Source of the DNA: Alopecurus myosuroides
Taxonomy: Eukaryota > Streptophyta > Magnoliopsida > Poales > Poaceae
Direction of reading: 5' to 3'
Assembly (NCBI GenBank): GCA_028641055.1
Contig: CM054060.1
Location: 316,685,344 to 316,749,343 of the forward strand
DNA length: 64,000 nt
Shown here: positions 1-11,600 of the stretch, piece by piece
Numbering within the stretch: the first letter of the stretch is position 1
Layout of the letters: every line of letters begins with the position of its first letter
Notes under the pieces: generated by a model
The model's database searches: none
Seen by the model: the letters and a program-made list of their open reading frames with translations, nothing else
Told to the model about the DNA's origin: nothing
Translations under genes and position numbers: made by a program

Positions 1-263
1 TTGAGAACTGATACTTGCCTAGAGAAGTTGGAGACGCCTAGAGAAGTTGGAGACCACACCTGGGCATTCCGACGGAGACTTCAGACAAAGGGTTAGCAAA
101 TCTGAAGATAGTGTGTTCATTTGTACTGAACTACTGCTGGGGTTTGTGGCCCAGTCACCAGTCTCCGAATAAAGCTGCTCGCATCCAAAAGAATATGAAG
201 CTACGATAAGAAGTTTCCATGCAGTTCTACTGTTTCTTCTTATCAAACTACCAAAACTGTTTT
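1..263 (-). CDS. Possible partial exon of an unidentified minus-strand gene, frameshifted at the window edge
   Basis: From a possible splice acceptor (minus strand, AG at 265-264) an open frame runs leftwards to a TAG at about 21-19. The frame is Ser-rich and includes RTAWKLLIVASYSFGCEQLY and a Cys/Ser/Pro-rich end. I do not recognise the protein. The frame closes inside a perfect 19-bp tandem duplication (17-35 and 36-54). Since 19 is not a multiple of three, removing one copy would let the frame run off the window. So this may be an exon broken by a recent duplication, or a true end. The upstream pyrimidine tract is weak, so the exon itself is uncertain. Confidence 0.3.
17..54. repeat. Perfect 19-bp tandem duplication
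   Basis: The unit GCCTAGAGAAGTTGGAGAC occurs at 17-35 and again, head to tail and without mismatch, at 36-54. It lies inside the edge open frame and shifts its reading frame. Confidence 0.95.
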
Positions 264-593
264 CTGCATATTACTCTTTCCTTTTTCTAAAAAAAATGTT
301 CGCAAATCCAACAAATGGACCTGCTTCCCTTCCACGTCACACTGGAAATGTGATGAGTTTTGGTGCTTATTATCAGGTTACCCTTACGCGTGTTTTAGAA
401 ATGAAATACTTTACCTATGTCTTATTCTGGGTGAATTCAATGAGAGGTTTCAACTGATCTTTGGTCAAGAGAAGAGAGATGAGGGGGTGCCACTGGTAGG
501 AATACAGCAGGAAAGACTTTCATGGCAGTCCATGTCATAAATAATAAACAGGATAAAAGGACTACAAACAGCTTATGCCAATCAAACTCAAAG

Positions 594-599
594 TTTATT
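594..599 (-). terminator. Candidate polyadenylation signal of the AIG2-like gene
   Basis: AATAAA reads on the minus strand about 230 nt beyond the stop codon of the AIG2-like gene, a normal 3' UTR distance. Plant poly(A) signals are loose, so this is only the best-looking candidate. Confidence 0.35.
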
Positions 600-825
600 T
601 GTTTTAGATGAAAGGGCTGAAGCAGCACTGACTGATCCAATAAACACAGAAAAAGAACTTACACTCAAACACCTCAAGTATATGGGCAGAAACAAAACAC
701 TATGACATTTTCGTTGGGTTAATGGTGATCCGAAAATATATCATTTACAATTCATATTAGAGCTGTTGAACAAGGAACATACAATACATTGATGAATTAT
801 CCCTTCTGGAACAATGATCGGGGCT

Positions 826-2125
826 TCAATTATCTGTCTTCGATTCGACTTGTTCTAATTCCTCCTTGAAATCTTGTGTCATTGTGAGATAATCCTTCAA
901 GTGCACTTCCTTCCATTCCTACAGGGGAGTAGTAAGTTAAATTTAAAAGTAAAAGGTCAGTGCTTGAATGGATACTACAGAAAAGATGGCCCAGAAAACC
1001 GAATATAGTAAATGACATTGCCAAAAAGCAAACCAGTGGACTATCGAGTTCAGCATGGGGTAACGGTATGATCAATTGAGTTTACCCTATGATGCCAACA
1101 CTTCCTATCACACAGGAGTTTACGAGTTGTATGTCATTTTTGGAATTATAACCATAAACTTGCCATGTTTTTGCATATTCAGAATTTCACAAACCCAAGC
1201 ATGTGCTTTCTTAGAACTAATTAACTGGTCGTGTTCTTCTGTAACAGAAATTCTGATAAGAAAAGGTACTTTGTCGATTAAGCGAATGGAGACTGTAGTA
1301 GCATTAGAAGTGCACGTTCATTACACGCATTTACGCAGGAGCTTGCTTCTCATTCAGTAGCAGAATGCCTAAGACGGTAAAAAAGAAACTCACATCAAAA
1401 TCCCATTCACCATAGAGGTCAGGATCATCCACATTGGCCCATATGTATCCAAATGCAGTAGTTGTTTCAGATGAATCCTGCAGATCCCAAACAACTGTGT
1501 GAAAACAGGGTTACCGATTTTCACTGAATTTTGCAGTTCGACGTCAACCCTGGCTACTACCGCCGACTGTGGAGTAGAGACCTTCGTGGTGCGAGTAGAT
1601 GAATGGACTTACAGTCAGCGAGACGCCAACAGTTTCCCTCACATACTCCTCATCCTCGAATATATCCAGCACATCGAGCTCCCCATCAGTGATTCCCTTG
1701 AAAACCTGCAGCGCAGGCAGAGGAACAGATTGAGCTTTTCTCTGCACTTGTACTGGTCCATACTGATCGAAAGTCACAAGGCAAACAGAGCAGGGCAGGA
1801 ACTCATTTCGCCCAACCTTCCCTGAGACCTCGTTGCCGTCGACGGGCAGAATCGCCGGGTAGACGCGCCCCCTGATGCTGAACCTCCGGCTGCGAAAAAA
1901 AAGGCAAACCGGGATTAGGCTCTGCCTCTGCGTAGATTAGCGTCGGAGAAATAGAACAACGATGGGGGACGCGGAGGGCGCACGCACGTACTGGTTGGGG
2001 AGGAGCGCGGGGGAGGACGGCGGGACGCGGCCGAGGAGGATGCGCACGACCTCCTCCGACATCAGGGTGCCGTATACGAACACGCTATGGGACGCTGCGG
2101 CGGCCGGCGGGAGAGGCGACGCCAT
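826..2125 (-). CDS. AIG2-like protein, gamma-glutamylcyclotransferase fold (5 exons)
   Basis: Exons at 2125-1992, 1889-1817, 1705-1613, 1477-1394 and 918-826 join to 477 nt (158 aa). All introns are GT-AG, with near-consensus donors GTAAGT (1612-1607) and GTGAGT (1393-1388), and all phases agree. After an Ala/Pro-rich start comes the family-defining VFVYGTL strand (residues 15-21). It is followed by GRVYPAIL (52-59), the LDIFEDEEY stretch (82-90) and an acidic C-terminal helix. E86 sits where GGCT-fold enzymes carry their catalytic Glu. Family members cleave gamma-glutamyl amines or peptides to 5-oxoproline in the cytosol. The name comes from an avrRpt2-induced Arabidopsis gene, and the substrate of plant AIG2-like proteins is not settled. 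Length fits the family (about 150-180 aa). The start is the first ATG of the frame, about 100 nt below a TATA box. The gene appears intact. Confidence 0.9.
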
Positions 2126-2226
2126 GGGAGAGAGGAGGGGGGAGTAACCGCCGGTTCAGGTAAAAACGATGCTTAATATGACCGGTGGGTCCAAAGGACC
2201 GGGTAGACAATTTCCGCTTGCATCTT

Positions 2227-2234
2227 TATTTATA
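2227..2234 (-). promoter_or_regulatory. Candidate TATA box of the AIG2-like gene
   Basis: TATAAATA reads on the minus strand about 100 nt above the ATG at 2125. A start about 30 nt downstream would give a 5' UTR of about 75 nt. Confidence 0.5.
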
Positions 2235-2269
2235 GGACACCAAAAGTGAAAACAAGAATTCATGGTATA

Positions 2270-2330
2270 TGCCACTACAAATTACTCCTTTGCTTTAGCG
2301 GGAGTAAGGTTTAAGCTTCTTGTAGTGGCA
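2270..2330. repeat. Nested inverted repeat upstream of the AIG2-like gene
   Basis: TGCCACTACAA (2270-2280) is perfectly complementary to TTGTAGTGGCA (2320-2330). Inside it TTACTCC pairs with GGAGTAA. The element starts 36 bp above the candidate TATA box. It could be a remnant of a small MITE or a regulatory hairpin. Confidence 0.6.
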
Positions 2331-3489
2331 AAAATTAGAGAATAATAGTGAAAATTTTGAAAACTTAAAACTTTGTGGCAACATATATCAAATTTAGATT
2401 GAAATTTGCAAATGGTACTTAGATGTGGATAATTAGAGCATTTCGAATTCCATGTGTAAATAACGCCTGTCATCTTTGGAAGTATCAAGGATCAGGAGCG
2501 ACTCACATATTGTGCATGTGACTTTATCCGAGAAGACTAAAGATGTCAGCTTGTCATGACACTAGAAATTTCTGGATGCTTAGGCTTAAATCCATATGTT
2601 AGCAACTGAAGATGTTGGAAAGTGTTTTGTACTCCTGAGCACCGCTGTTTCTACCGTTAAAAAAAAACTGAAAGTATATTCAAAAGTTTCAATTTTTTAA
2701 ACAAATTTGGATGTAGCCAATGGTGTATCCCATAAACATGAAAAATTTCAATTCAAATACAACACGGTATATGTGCTATAAAAGAGGTAAAATATGATAC
2801 AATTTAGAGATTTGAAATAGTCATACTCAGACCCATACTATTTTGTGTAGTTAAGAATACAAAGTATTTGGAAGTAAAAAAAGTTGCACGTTTATAAGGT
2901 ACACCGTTGGCTACGCCCGTATTTTCTTTTAATTTTTCTTGAAACTTATATAAATATTTTTTTTAATATTATTTTGATTTCTTTTTAGACTGTGGGAGCA
3001 CGAAGCACCAAATTCGCACCACTCCCAGTTTATGTGATATATGAATGACTCAGAGGTCGGGATTTATATTTCTCCATTTGAAAAAAGAAGTAAGCGACAT
3101 CCGGCCTTTCAAAGGGATTGACTATATTAAGTCTTCATCCATGCTGATGTCATAGGTTTTGAGAACCCGTAAGGTATTGCCAAGGAGTCGTACAGTAATA
3201 CAGAGACAGTCAAAAGACATGAATGTCAAGAGATCAAATAACATCTACCACCATACGAGTACATATACATATATATACAGAAAATAATATGCTCAGAAAC
3301 CAACTAATACTCAACAAAGAAACAACCAGCCAGGCAATGGCATGACCACAAAAAAAGAAGAAGAATGATCATCAACAGCTGATCCGACGGAAGATAACAT
3401 GTCGAGGCGCGCTCCAGAGACCATGACGAACATCAGAACATTGATCACGGCGAAGAGCGTCAACAACATACGTCAGAGCGTCATCGTGA
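2331..3489. other. Intergenic region between the AIG2-like and CYSTM genes
   Basis: AT-rich sequence without a convincing open frame. It holds short A/T runs and a TATA-rich stretch near 3260-3285, and must include the CYSTM 3' UTR. I see no transposon termini. Confidence 0.6.
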
Positions 3490-3807
3490 TCAGAAGCAGG
3501 CGTCGAGGAGGCAGCAGCAGCAGAGCGCCGCGCAACTGCAAACATAATCGTCATCAGCACAGTTCCATCGTGAACATAGGAGGCCAGAGCCACGGGGCGG
3601 GAAGCAGAGCGAAACCAAAAAAACTTACCATCCTCTCCAGAAGCCGCCGCCGCTGTGATGGTGGTGGCCGCGGCTGGTGGTGTCGGCGGCGCCGCCGGCA
3701 GCGGGGTACTGCTGGTCGTCAGCCCGTGGGTAGCCGGCCGGCGGCGGCGGCGCGACGTAGGCCTGCTGCGGAGGGTACGCCGCCGCGTTGCCCTGCTGGT
3801 AGCTCAT
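3490..3807 (-). CDS. CYSTM (cysteine-rich transmembrane) domain protein, 2 exons
   Basis: Exon 1 (3807-3629) and exon 2 (3535-3490) join across a GT-AG intron (donor GTAAGT at 3628-3623, acceptor GCAG) in phase 2. The product is 74 aa. The N-terminal two thirds is Tyr/Pro/Gln-rich, low complexity and probably disordered, followed by a His run and Gly-rich linker. The end is the diagnostic CYSTM module: GFWRG, two Cys, AAL, four Cys, then LLDACF at the C-terminus. In known members this module forms a palmitoylatable transmembrane helix that dimerises at the plasma membrane, and several members raise stress tolerance. An upstream in-frame ATG at 3837 exists, but the ATG at 3807 gives the usual MSYQQ start. 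The intron just before the Cys cluster is the family's usual position. The gene looks intact. Confidence 0.93.
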
Positions 3808-3923
3808 GATCGAGTTGCAGAAAGAGCTAGCAAACACTCGTTTGTTCAGATACTACCAGTCGAGAACAAGAGATGACGAGGAAAATGCTTTGAGATGCTG
3901 CGTGATCCAGCGACCGATCCGTG

Positions 3924-3931
3924 TATTTATA
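3924..3931 (-). promoter_or_regulatory. TATA box of the CYSTM gene
   Basis: TATAAATA on the minus strand lies about 115 nt above the ATG at 3807. A start site near 3895 would give a 5' UTR of about 85 nt. Confidence 0.65.
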
Positions 3932-4387
3932 CGCGGTTGCTTAGACACGTCGAGCCGAGATGGGAAGAAGCGAAAGCGAAAGGAAACAGCTGAACTGCCC
4001 GGAGACGGAGGGAACCGTCGCTTTTCAGGTGCCGCGCTTGCATGCCACCTAGACCATGATTCGGCATCTTCTTATTGGGAGATATAGCACCGTGGTTGGA
4101 TTGGGCGATGGACGGTGGCTCTCGTGCTGATGTGCGGCCAAGGAAAGTGCGACGACGGGACCTTCTCTGGATCTCCGCGTGCGCGCGTCGTGACTGCCAT
4201 TGGCCCAAATTGGCAAGTCCGTTTCCGGTGCACCAACCAGGAGAACCTAGCTAGAGCATAGAGAAATCTTAAAAATAAATTAAAATAAGCGAGAGCATAG
4301 AGAGAAGGCCAAGACGCCGTTTCTCTGGTCGATGCATATTTGTGTTCAGTCAAAGCAAACCCAGCGGCTCCCACCCACCACACAAAT
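3932..4387. other. Upstream region of the CYSTM gene
   Basis: Non-coding, moderately GC-rich sequence up to the poly(T) edge of the LINE insertion, so that insertion sits only about 460 bp above the TATA box. No specific operator is claimed. Confidence 0.5.
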
Positions 4388-4834
4388 GTTTTTTTTTTTA
4401 AGGATACGTCATGGTGGAACGTATCTGATTCATAAAAGAAGTGGCAAGATGCCAAGTACAACACGTTCTGGCACAGACGCACAGAACGCAACCCACTTAC
4501 TACTTGTCGGGATTACTCGCCAACCCTCCACCTATCCACCTGCGCTACCCCTAAAGAGATCGGCAGCGCGCCACAAGGCCGCTTCCTTCTCAATCATGTC
4601 GAGCACGCTCTCTACCGACGGTGTGTGCCCGTCAAACACCACGCCGTTCCGGTGTCTCCACTAACACCAGCACGCCAAACAAACGGCCGCCCACATGTCT
4701 TTCTTATCGACCCCAACCAACGTCTGGTCAGGTAGCCACTCAGCCAGCGAGTCATCCTGATCCGGGATCCAATGAGTCAACCTCCATCTGCTAATCATAA
4801 ATGTATCCCTAATGGGGTCATCGTTCCAAAACAC
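4388..4834 (-). mobile_element. 5'-truncated LINE 3' end with poly(A) tail
   Basis: Read on the minus strand, 4834 to about 4500 encodes the C-terminal tail typical of plant LINE reverse transcriptases: a Trp-rich zf-RVT-like segment, then RNGVVFDG and a Glu/Ala/Trp-rich helix, broken by stops. It ends in an 11-nt A run (T run at 4389-4399), the expected LINE 3' end. The 5' side abuts the Copia frame at about 4834. I found no direct target-site duplication around it. Confidence 0.65.
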
Positions 4835-5388
4835 CATTTGTTAACTGAGAAGGATAAATCTGGACGTGTCAGAGTCAAGTACTGTAGTGCACCAACAATG
4901 CTTCTATAATTTGTACTATCCTCAGGACCAAATGTTCTACCATCATGGAGAGTCAGCTGCATGGATGATGACAGCGGTGTGGGAGCTAACTTACAAGTTC
5001 TCATATTAATTTTATCAAGCAACTCAGCAGCATATTTTCCTATGTTAGCAACAAACCTTTATGTGTTTTTTTTAACTTCAATGCCCAAGAAGAAACGTAG
5101 ATCACCTAAGTCCTTTATATCAAAACCAGTATTGAGATCTCAAACTAAGGCTGAAATAGCATCATCAGAGAAGGTTGTCACTGTAATATCATCAACATAG
5201 ATCAGAACGAATATTGTAATACCTGACTTGTTGTCAAGAAATAAGGATGTATCTGCTTGAGAAGACCGAAAACTAAGACCACACAGTTTGGAACTTAACC
5301 TTGAAAACCATGCTCGACGTGTTTGCTTGAGTCCATACAGAGTTTTATCAAGCCTACAAATATGGCGCGGAGCGTGAGGATTCTCCAA
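4835..5388 (-). pseudogene. Copia reverse transcriptase and RNase H remnant
   Basis: The minus frame ending near 5140 carries [12 protein letters not shown] and the catalytic YVDDI motif (5199-5185). A second frame (5022-4835) carries a Copia segment around SIVGALQYLTLTRPDL. The two are separated by a frameshift. The RNase H catalytic core is absent because the element is cut at about 4835. Non-functional. The role in an intact element is to copy RNA into cDNA within the virus-like particle. Confidence 0.8.
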
Positions 5389-6440
5389 CTGTGAGAAACT
5401 GAGAGTGCTAAGACAGTTATGATAGTAGCAATTTTAACAACCGGACTGAAGGTGTCCTCATAGTCAATACCATATCTTTGTCTTGTGTCTTGTGTCTGTC
5501 AATTGTACCAACTACTCTTTTCTTGACACGATAGACCCATTTGTAGTCAATAATATTTCTATGGATATTTGGGGGACTAGATGCCAAGTATTGTTTCCAC
5601 TAGTGCATTATACTCCTCATCCATGGTTTTTCTCCATTGTGAATTATCAAGAGCCTCAGCTAGCGTATTCGTTTCTCCTATAGAAGTAAGTAAACCATGT
5701 CTCGTATTAGCATCATTATATATTTTTTCTTGACGACCGTACTTAACTGTACCATATGTGGACTTCTAAGGTTTACGGATCCCTTTTGTAGCCTTGTGCG
5801 GGGTGCAGGTGCAGACGAGTGCATAGGAGACATAGGTGCAGAAGATCCATGCCTGGCGGGATCTTCCTCGGAGTCCTCATCAACCACAGATGACCCCCGC
5901 TGCGTGCAGCCAGACGTGTATGTAAGCACCGGAAACAAAGAAGGCCTAGAAGATCATGCGCTAGTCATCTGCGCGGGGGATAGCTCCCCGCTGTCGCTGC
6001 TGCGGTCGGGAGAGGCAGCGTCCGCCTCGGAATCACTACCGACAGCGGACGCAGAATCCCCCTCGGGATCGGAGGCGTCAGCAGCCTCGGGATCTAACAC
6101 AACAGGGGAATGTTCGGCCGAATCTGGATCACTGTCCGTGCCACGTTCATCATTTTGTGAACCATCTCCAAAATCAATTTCTAAATCATTTTCTTCGCCG
6201 ATTTCAATGGGATTTGAACCTGGATCTTCCTCTTCATGTTGCACATTAGTAATAGGCACAATAGGAGACATACGATCATTTGTATTTTGGGCACCCGCAT
6301 AGGAAGGTCATATGGATGTTGGAAGAAGTAAAATTTCTTGTTGGAGCCGAGTTCCAGCATTGTGATATATAGAGGCAGAGGGGAAAATATTCTCATCAAA
6401 GAAAACATCACGAGACACATAAACTCGGCCAGTGGAAACA
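5389..6440 (-). pseudogene. Copia pol linker and amino-terminal RT region
   Basis: Minus-strand frames here include a long Ser/Asp/Glu/Pro-rich, low-complexity linker (5938-5678, 6271-5954) of the kind found between Copia integrase and RT. A segment resembling the RT N-terminus (a QWRKTMDEEY-like motif near 5630) follows. Several stops and frame changes break it. Confidence 0.6.
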
Positions 6441-7082
6441 TCAAGACATTAACACCTTTGTCAAGGGGGCTATAGCCAAGAAAGACACATCGCTTAGAAC
6501 GAAAAGAAGTTTACGCTTATTGTAAGGACGAAGATTGGGCCAACATGCGCAACCAAAAGTGCACAAAGCATCATAATTGGGTTTAATATCAAGAAGACGT
6601 TCAGTAGGAGTGTCAAATTTTATGACCTTGCTAGGAAGCAAATTAATGAGGAAAATGACTCTAAGAAAGGCTTCATCCCAGAATTTAAGAGGCATAGAGG
6701 CATTTGCTAGTAAGGCAAAACCAACTTTAACTATATGACGATGTTTTCTTTCAGATGAACCATTTTGTTGATGAGCATGTGGACAAAAAACATCGTGTGT
6801 GATGCCAACCTTTTGAAAGAATTCATTAAGTTTCTCATACTCACCACCCCAATCAGTTTGCATGGTGATAATTTTTCTATCAAATTTACGTTCAACAAAT
6901 TGTTGAAAATTGAGAAACACTTGATAAACATCGGAACGCTTCTTAAGAAGATAGATCCATGTCAACTTGCTAAAATCATCAATAAAGCTTACATGCATGT
7001 TTACCAACCGAAAGAGGTGCATGACCCCATGCATCAGAGAGAACTTGTTCCAATGGAACAGTAGAGACACCAGTGGAGACAA
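6441..7082 (-). pseudogene. Copia integrase core
   Basis: A 213-codon minus frame covers most of an rve-type integrase core: IDDFSKLTWIYLL (first catalytic Asp region), TDWGGEYEKLNEFF (second Asp) and QQNGSSERKHRHIV (catalytic Glu). It then has the conserved CTFGCACWPNLRPYNKRK region. In intact elements integrase inserts cDNA into the host genome. The downstream frame is broken, so the polyprotein cannot be complete. Confidence 0.85.
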
Positions 7083-7179
7083 GATATGGTAATCTGTGGC
7101 TCTTAGCTAGTTGGCATGAATCACATACATAAAGATTTATTTCAGGAGTGTAAGCTAATTAATTTTTCCTAATAATTTG

Positions 7180-7770
7180 CTAAACCACAAAGGAAGATGG
7201 ATTTCCTAAACGTCGATGCCATGTGGAGGAAGACGACTTTATTGCAATAAAAGCATGCTTGGAAGACTTGTTGGAGACATGGACCAAGGGATAAAGACCA
7301 TCATGGCATGGACCTTTAAACATAATTCTTCCCATGTCTTGGTACTTTATCAAGAAGAAGAAAGGGTGAAATTCAAGGAAAACATCATTATCAAGTGCAA
7401 GTTTACGAACATATATAAGATTTTTCGATGCACTAGGAACATGAAGGATGTTGTTAAGATGCAAGGAGCTACACGGGGTGCGCAAAATAGAATAACCAAT
7501 ATGAATAATAGACATACCCTTACAATCCGTGGTGTGCACATGATCATGTCCCTTTTACTTGTCTGCAGTGGAAAGCTTGCTCAGCGCCCTGGTGATGTGA
7601 TGTGTGGCACCAGTATCGGAGTACCAGTTTGTGTCAACGCCATAAGATGCAACATTGGCCCTCTTTTCACCACGACCACGATCATCATCATCAGAATCAT
7701 CTTCACGACGCCACCAACAATCACTAGCAGGATGTGCGTGCATCTTACATAGCTGACAGGTAACATCAAC
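7180..7770 (-). pseudogene. Copia gag zinc knuckle, protease and pre-integrase segment
   Basis: Reading on the minus strand, CQLCKMHAHPASDC (about 7770-7730) is a CX2CX4HX4C nucleic-acid-binding knuckle. WYSDTGATHHIT follows (about 7640-7590) and holds the protease D-T-G active site. A gag_pre-integrase segment with NNILHVPSASKNLI and TWHRRLGNPS follows (7539-7180). The frames do not join. Confidence 0.8.
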
Positions 7771-8674
7771 ACATGGAGTGGGAGCAGGCTACAATACTGG
7801 CAGGAGCGATGCCCCATCATCTCGACGTCGATTTCTTATGTCATCTCGAGCACCATCACGATGCCCATCACGTGGATCATCACGACGTGCATCACGATAG
7901 TCATCAGCGAGGTGCCCATCTCGAGGATTATCACGGCGCCCATCAGTTCTGTCATCATGGCGTCTATAGCGACCATCATCATATTGTGCACGGCTATCAC
8001 GTGAGCCATCATCCTCGCAGCGGTCATCACGATGATCACCTCGGCCACCATCATAACGACGACCATGGTAACGAATGTTACACCCTCCCTCATATCCACA
8101 GAAGTCACATCCTCCCTCATATCCACGACGAGCAACATTAACTAAAAAGGTAAAGGTGCTAGGAGGGTTGTCAGAGTGGTCATTGTTCATATCATAGGAG
8201 GACATCAAGCCGAATAGATCATCAAGTGATGTGTTGGGGTTGCTATCAATTGAAGTTATCAATGCATTATAAGATCCATAAAGTCCATGCAACTGATATC
8301 CTATGAGTTCATCTTCCTCAAGTGGTTTCCCGGCTGCAACAAGTTCGGAGGCTAGTCCCTTCATCTTCGTGAAATATTGAGCAGCTGTTAAGTTACCTTT
8401 GTGTGTATCATTGACAACAGCCCTCAGGTGTTCCACCTTGGAGATGGAAGCCAAAGAGAACATGGTATTGATCGTAGACCAAGTTTCAGCGGTTGAATCC
8501 ATCCCTAGGACATGGGAGAGGATATCGGGTGACAACGAATTCAGAAGAAAACACATCACCTGTTAATCTCGTGCAATCCAAGCAAGTTAGGCCGGGTTCT
8601 CAGTGGTGGTCTTGTTCTTCTCAGCGTCTTCGGTCTCGAGAGTCTTGGGTGGCGCACGATCTGTAGTGCTCCCA
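7771..8674 (-). pseudogene. Copia gag, downstream part
   Basis: The minus strand from 8674 encodes the conserved Copia gag core (CFLLNSLSPDILSHV, then GLASELVAAGKPLEEDELI) with an in-frame stop near 8580. It ends in a long Arg/Asp/His-rich low-complexity stretch (about 8120-7790). The matching upstream part of gag lies at 12411-12563, on the far side of the inserted LTR. Confidence 0.8.
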
Positions 8675-11600
8675 CCTTTAGGTAAAGGCAAGAACCCCTA
8701 TGTTATTGTGCTAGTCCCTGGATCAGTTGCTAGCACCACAGTACAAGATGAAATATCATGCAAATGCGTCAACATCTTTATTATATCGCATGATCCAGAC
8801 TTTACAAAATTGTTTTACAACTTGCATAGCTCAAGGCTAGCGTAAATACAAAGTTCTGCAGCGGAAAACATAGTACATCAATGAGCCTCATCCTCTTCAT
8901 GTGCCACAGGCAAAACATGTTGGTTGTAGACTCGAGAACCTAAACGAAATCCTCACTCGTCATCGGAACCATCTGCACGTTGGAATATGCAGCCCCCAAA
9001 AGGAGGTCAAATCATTCTGAGCAATGGTGGCAAGTGACACTATGGTGGTATAAAAATGGCAAGTGCTAATCTACATGCATATTTGGCCGGTGGAGTTTCT
9101 AGGCTATTTTGCATAAATGCATTTGTCCTATCTTTTGATATAAAGTAATTTTGCACATATTCTGGACACTTTGGTTGATAGCAAAGTGCTCCTAAATAAT
9201 TGGACACCTTGGTTGATAGCAAGGTGCTCCTACCCTTTGGATTAGCACGCTGAAAAACCATCAGGCACTTCTCCAATAACCCATAGTTAAATTGGTAGTA
9301 ATCAATAAAACAAGATGAACGAGATATGTCATGTTTCCCATCTAGTTGTTGAATTGTCCCTAACCAATGGAACACGGCTAAGATCTTAGTTTTAATCTCG
9401 CGAGGTTTGTGCCCTTTACCCATGTTGCCCAATCGACCCCAAACACCATGATACACCACTAGTACCACGGAAGGAAAGAAGATCAAGCCATAAACCATAA
9501 GAAGTAGATTCCCAAACCCACCACGAGCCGGACCAACCTATCACTAATCTACATCTCTGGACACGTTGGGTTCGAGTCACCAAACCTTACAATCTATGTC
9601 TAGCCCATACTAATATGAAACATGGTTGCACGGAATAACAACTACATAAAGAAAGTAAACAATATCTCAATATACTGGGCGGCGGTCCCCACCAAACTTT
9701 GTACTCTGATGACTCTCTAGCAATCCGCCCAGTGGTTAATTAATTATCATGTTGTTTTCATAAGCAATTAAAATAACAATTTTCATCATAACATGATAAT
9801 AAACCCAACCACGAATAGCTAGAGCATGGCTAAGCAATCTACCACTACGATGTTGTCTATCACATGGATGCTACATTCTAGGGTAACATGTGATTACTCC
9901 ACTTGGGTGTTAGTGAAGCAACCCCTAATAACAACTAGCATAGCGATAACACTCAACTCCTACACATGCATAACTACTATAAAAATCTAATGCATATAGT
10001 AAAATAGTAGGATCATGTGTGTCACTTGCCTTTTGAAGTTTGGTGTAGAATCACACTCTCTTCACAGTTAGAACGTTCCTCTCCGTATCATCTAAACAAT
10101 ACAGATAAATAACAATAAACAAGCAAATCACAAACACAATGCAAACAAAGGCAAACAAATATAGGAGTGTGTTTAAAGCAAGATTGCTTTAGGTTATTTA
10201 TTGATAGGTCAGTGCTTTTCACATAATACAATATGCAAAGAGAATTATGATAATTAGGTTGATGGGTAGTCTTTTATGGACAACGTTTGGGCTTGAAGGA
10301 TTCAAAATTGAGTGGTTCCTATTTGCCAGGAAGTTCCAAGGGTCCAAACGTTTGGTCTCTAATCACAATGAGCATACAAGGTTTTGTTCCATGGGTTCTA
10401 GATGCAAACCATGATTAACAAGATTTACATAATGATTTGAGTACGAGGGCTCTATTAAATTTACGACATGACCTGTAAATTTGAATATGGTTTGGTATAA
10501 GGGTTTCATGTTCAATTATTTTTATAGCATGTGATCGACACATACTTGGTGCTGGTCTTGATCCAAATGATCACACCACAATTGGGTATTAGCGATAAAC
10601 AACTATCATATAAGGTTCAGTTGGTATTAAACACTAGGGATAATTTTAGGCCAAGATTACCTAGAATAGGTTCACTAGTGTCCATATGGTTTAGTTATTG
10701 GTCTCACTGGTCCAAGGTTACTACATAGAACGTTTTTGTAGAAAGAATTGTATTAACATTATTTACTGAATTTAAACTAGGTCAAAATTACCCAAATGGG
10801 TATTCAGATTTAGATATATTTTAAATAATAAAATTCGAAATTAAACAATTCTACAAGATTCTACGGGTTAAGGGCTTTTCAAAAAGTCCAAGTTTGCTAA
10901 ATTTGGCCTTACGGTTCAAAAGTTATGACCGTTCTAAGTTGTAGGAGTTTTTAGGTAAAATTAGCCGACGAATTTTCTACGTGGCGTTGTTCCGAAAAAT
11001 AGGTAGACTATAAGGCATGACGTGATTGGCTGGTAAAAAAATATTAGGTGATCTATTTGTGGTCGTAGGATCAAAATCGTGTGACTACGGCTATAACGTG
11101 TCTTGTCTAATTTACGTCGCGCAGTGTACGTACGACAAAATATTACGCTAGCCTAAAGTTAAAATAAAATATACTAAGAAAATAAGTCTAATACTACGGC
11201 AACTAATTTCGCGACCTCAAATATACTAAAACATGTAATCTACAAATATACGTACAAAAGATAGTTCACGTGGTACCTTCGTCGTGTGAGAAGCGTCGCC
11301 GAAAAAGATAATAAGAAATCCAACCGAAAAAAAATAATTATTTTATTCTAGTCAAACCAAAATAAATGGTTCGACCTGAATTTATTTTTATGATTTTTCC
11401 TAATCCTTTGGTGACATTATATAGGTGGGAGGTGGGGTGCGGGGTTTGCAAATTGGCAATATGGGACTAAATAAAAGAGCATGCACGGTGGACACGCAAC
11501 ACGCGCTTGCGGAAAAAGGCCGGCCGGTGCATCGCATGCATAGGTAGCATGTTGCGTGCATGTTTTTCCTTTTTAACATGCTGACATCAGCGCTGACAAC

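Noticed and set aside
437..640. Minus-strand frame with a hydrophobic segment
   Set aside because: It lacks clear splice sites or motifs and overlaps the likely 3' UTR of the AIG2-like gene.
3399..3876. Plus-strand Arg-rich open frames
   Set aside because: Antisense to the CYSTM gene, whose splice sites and Cys-rich domain are unambiguous.
4373..4850. Possible LINE target duplication (ACAAATG near 4381 and CATTTGT near 4840)
   Set aside because: The two are inverted, not direct, so they are not a target-site duplication.
7773..8141. Plus-strand His/Asp-rich open frame
   Set aside because: It is the antisense of the Arg/Asp-rich Copia gag tail on the minus strand; the repetitive codons create the frame.
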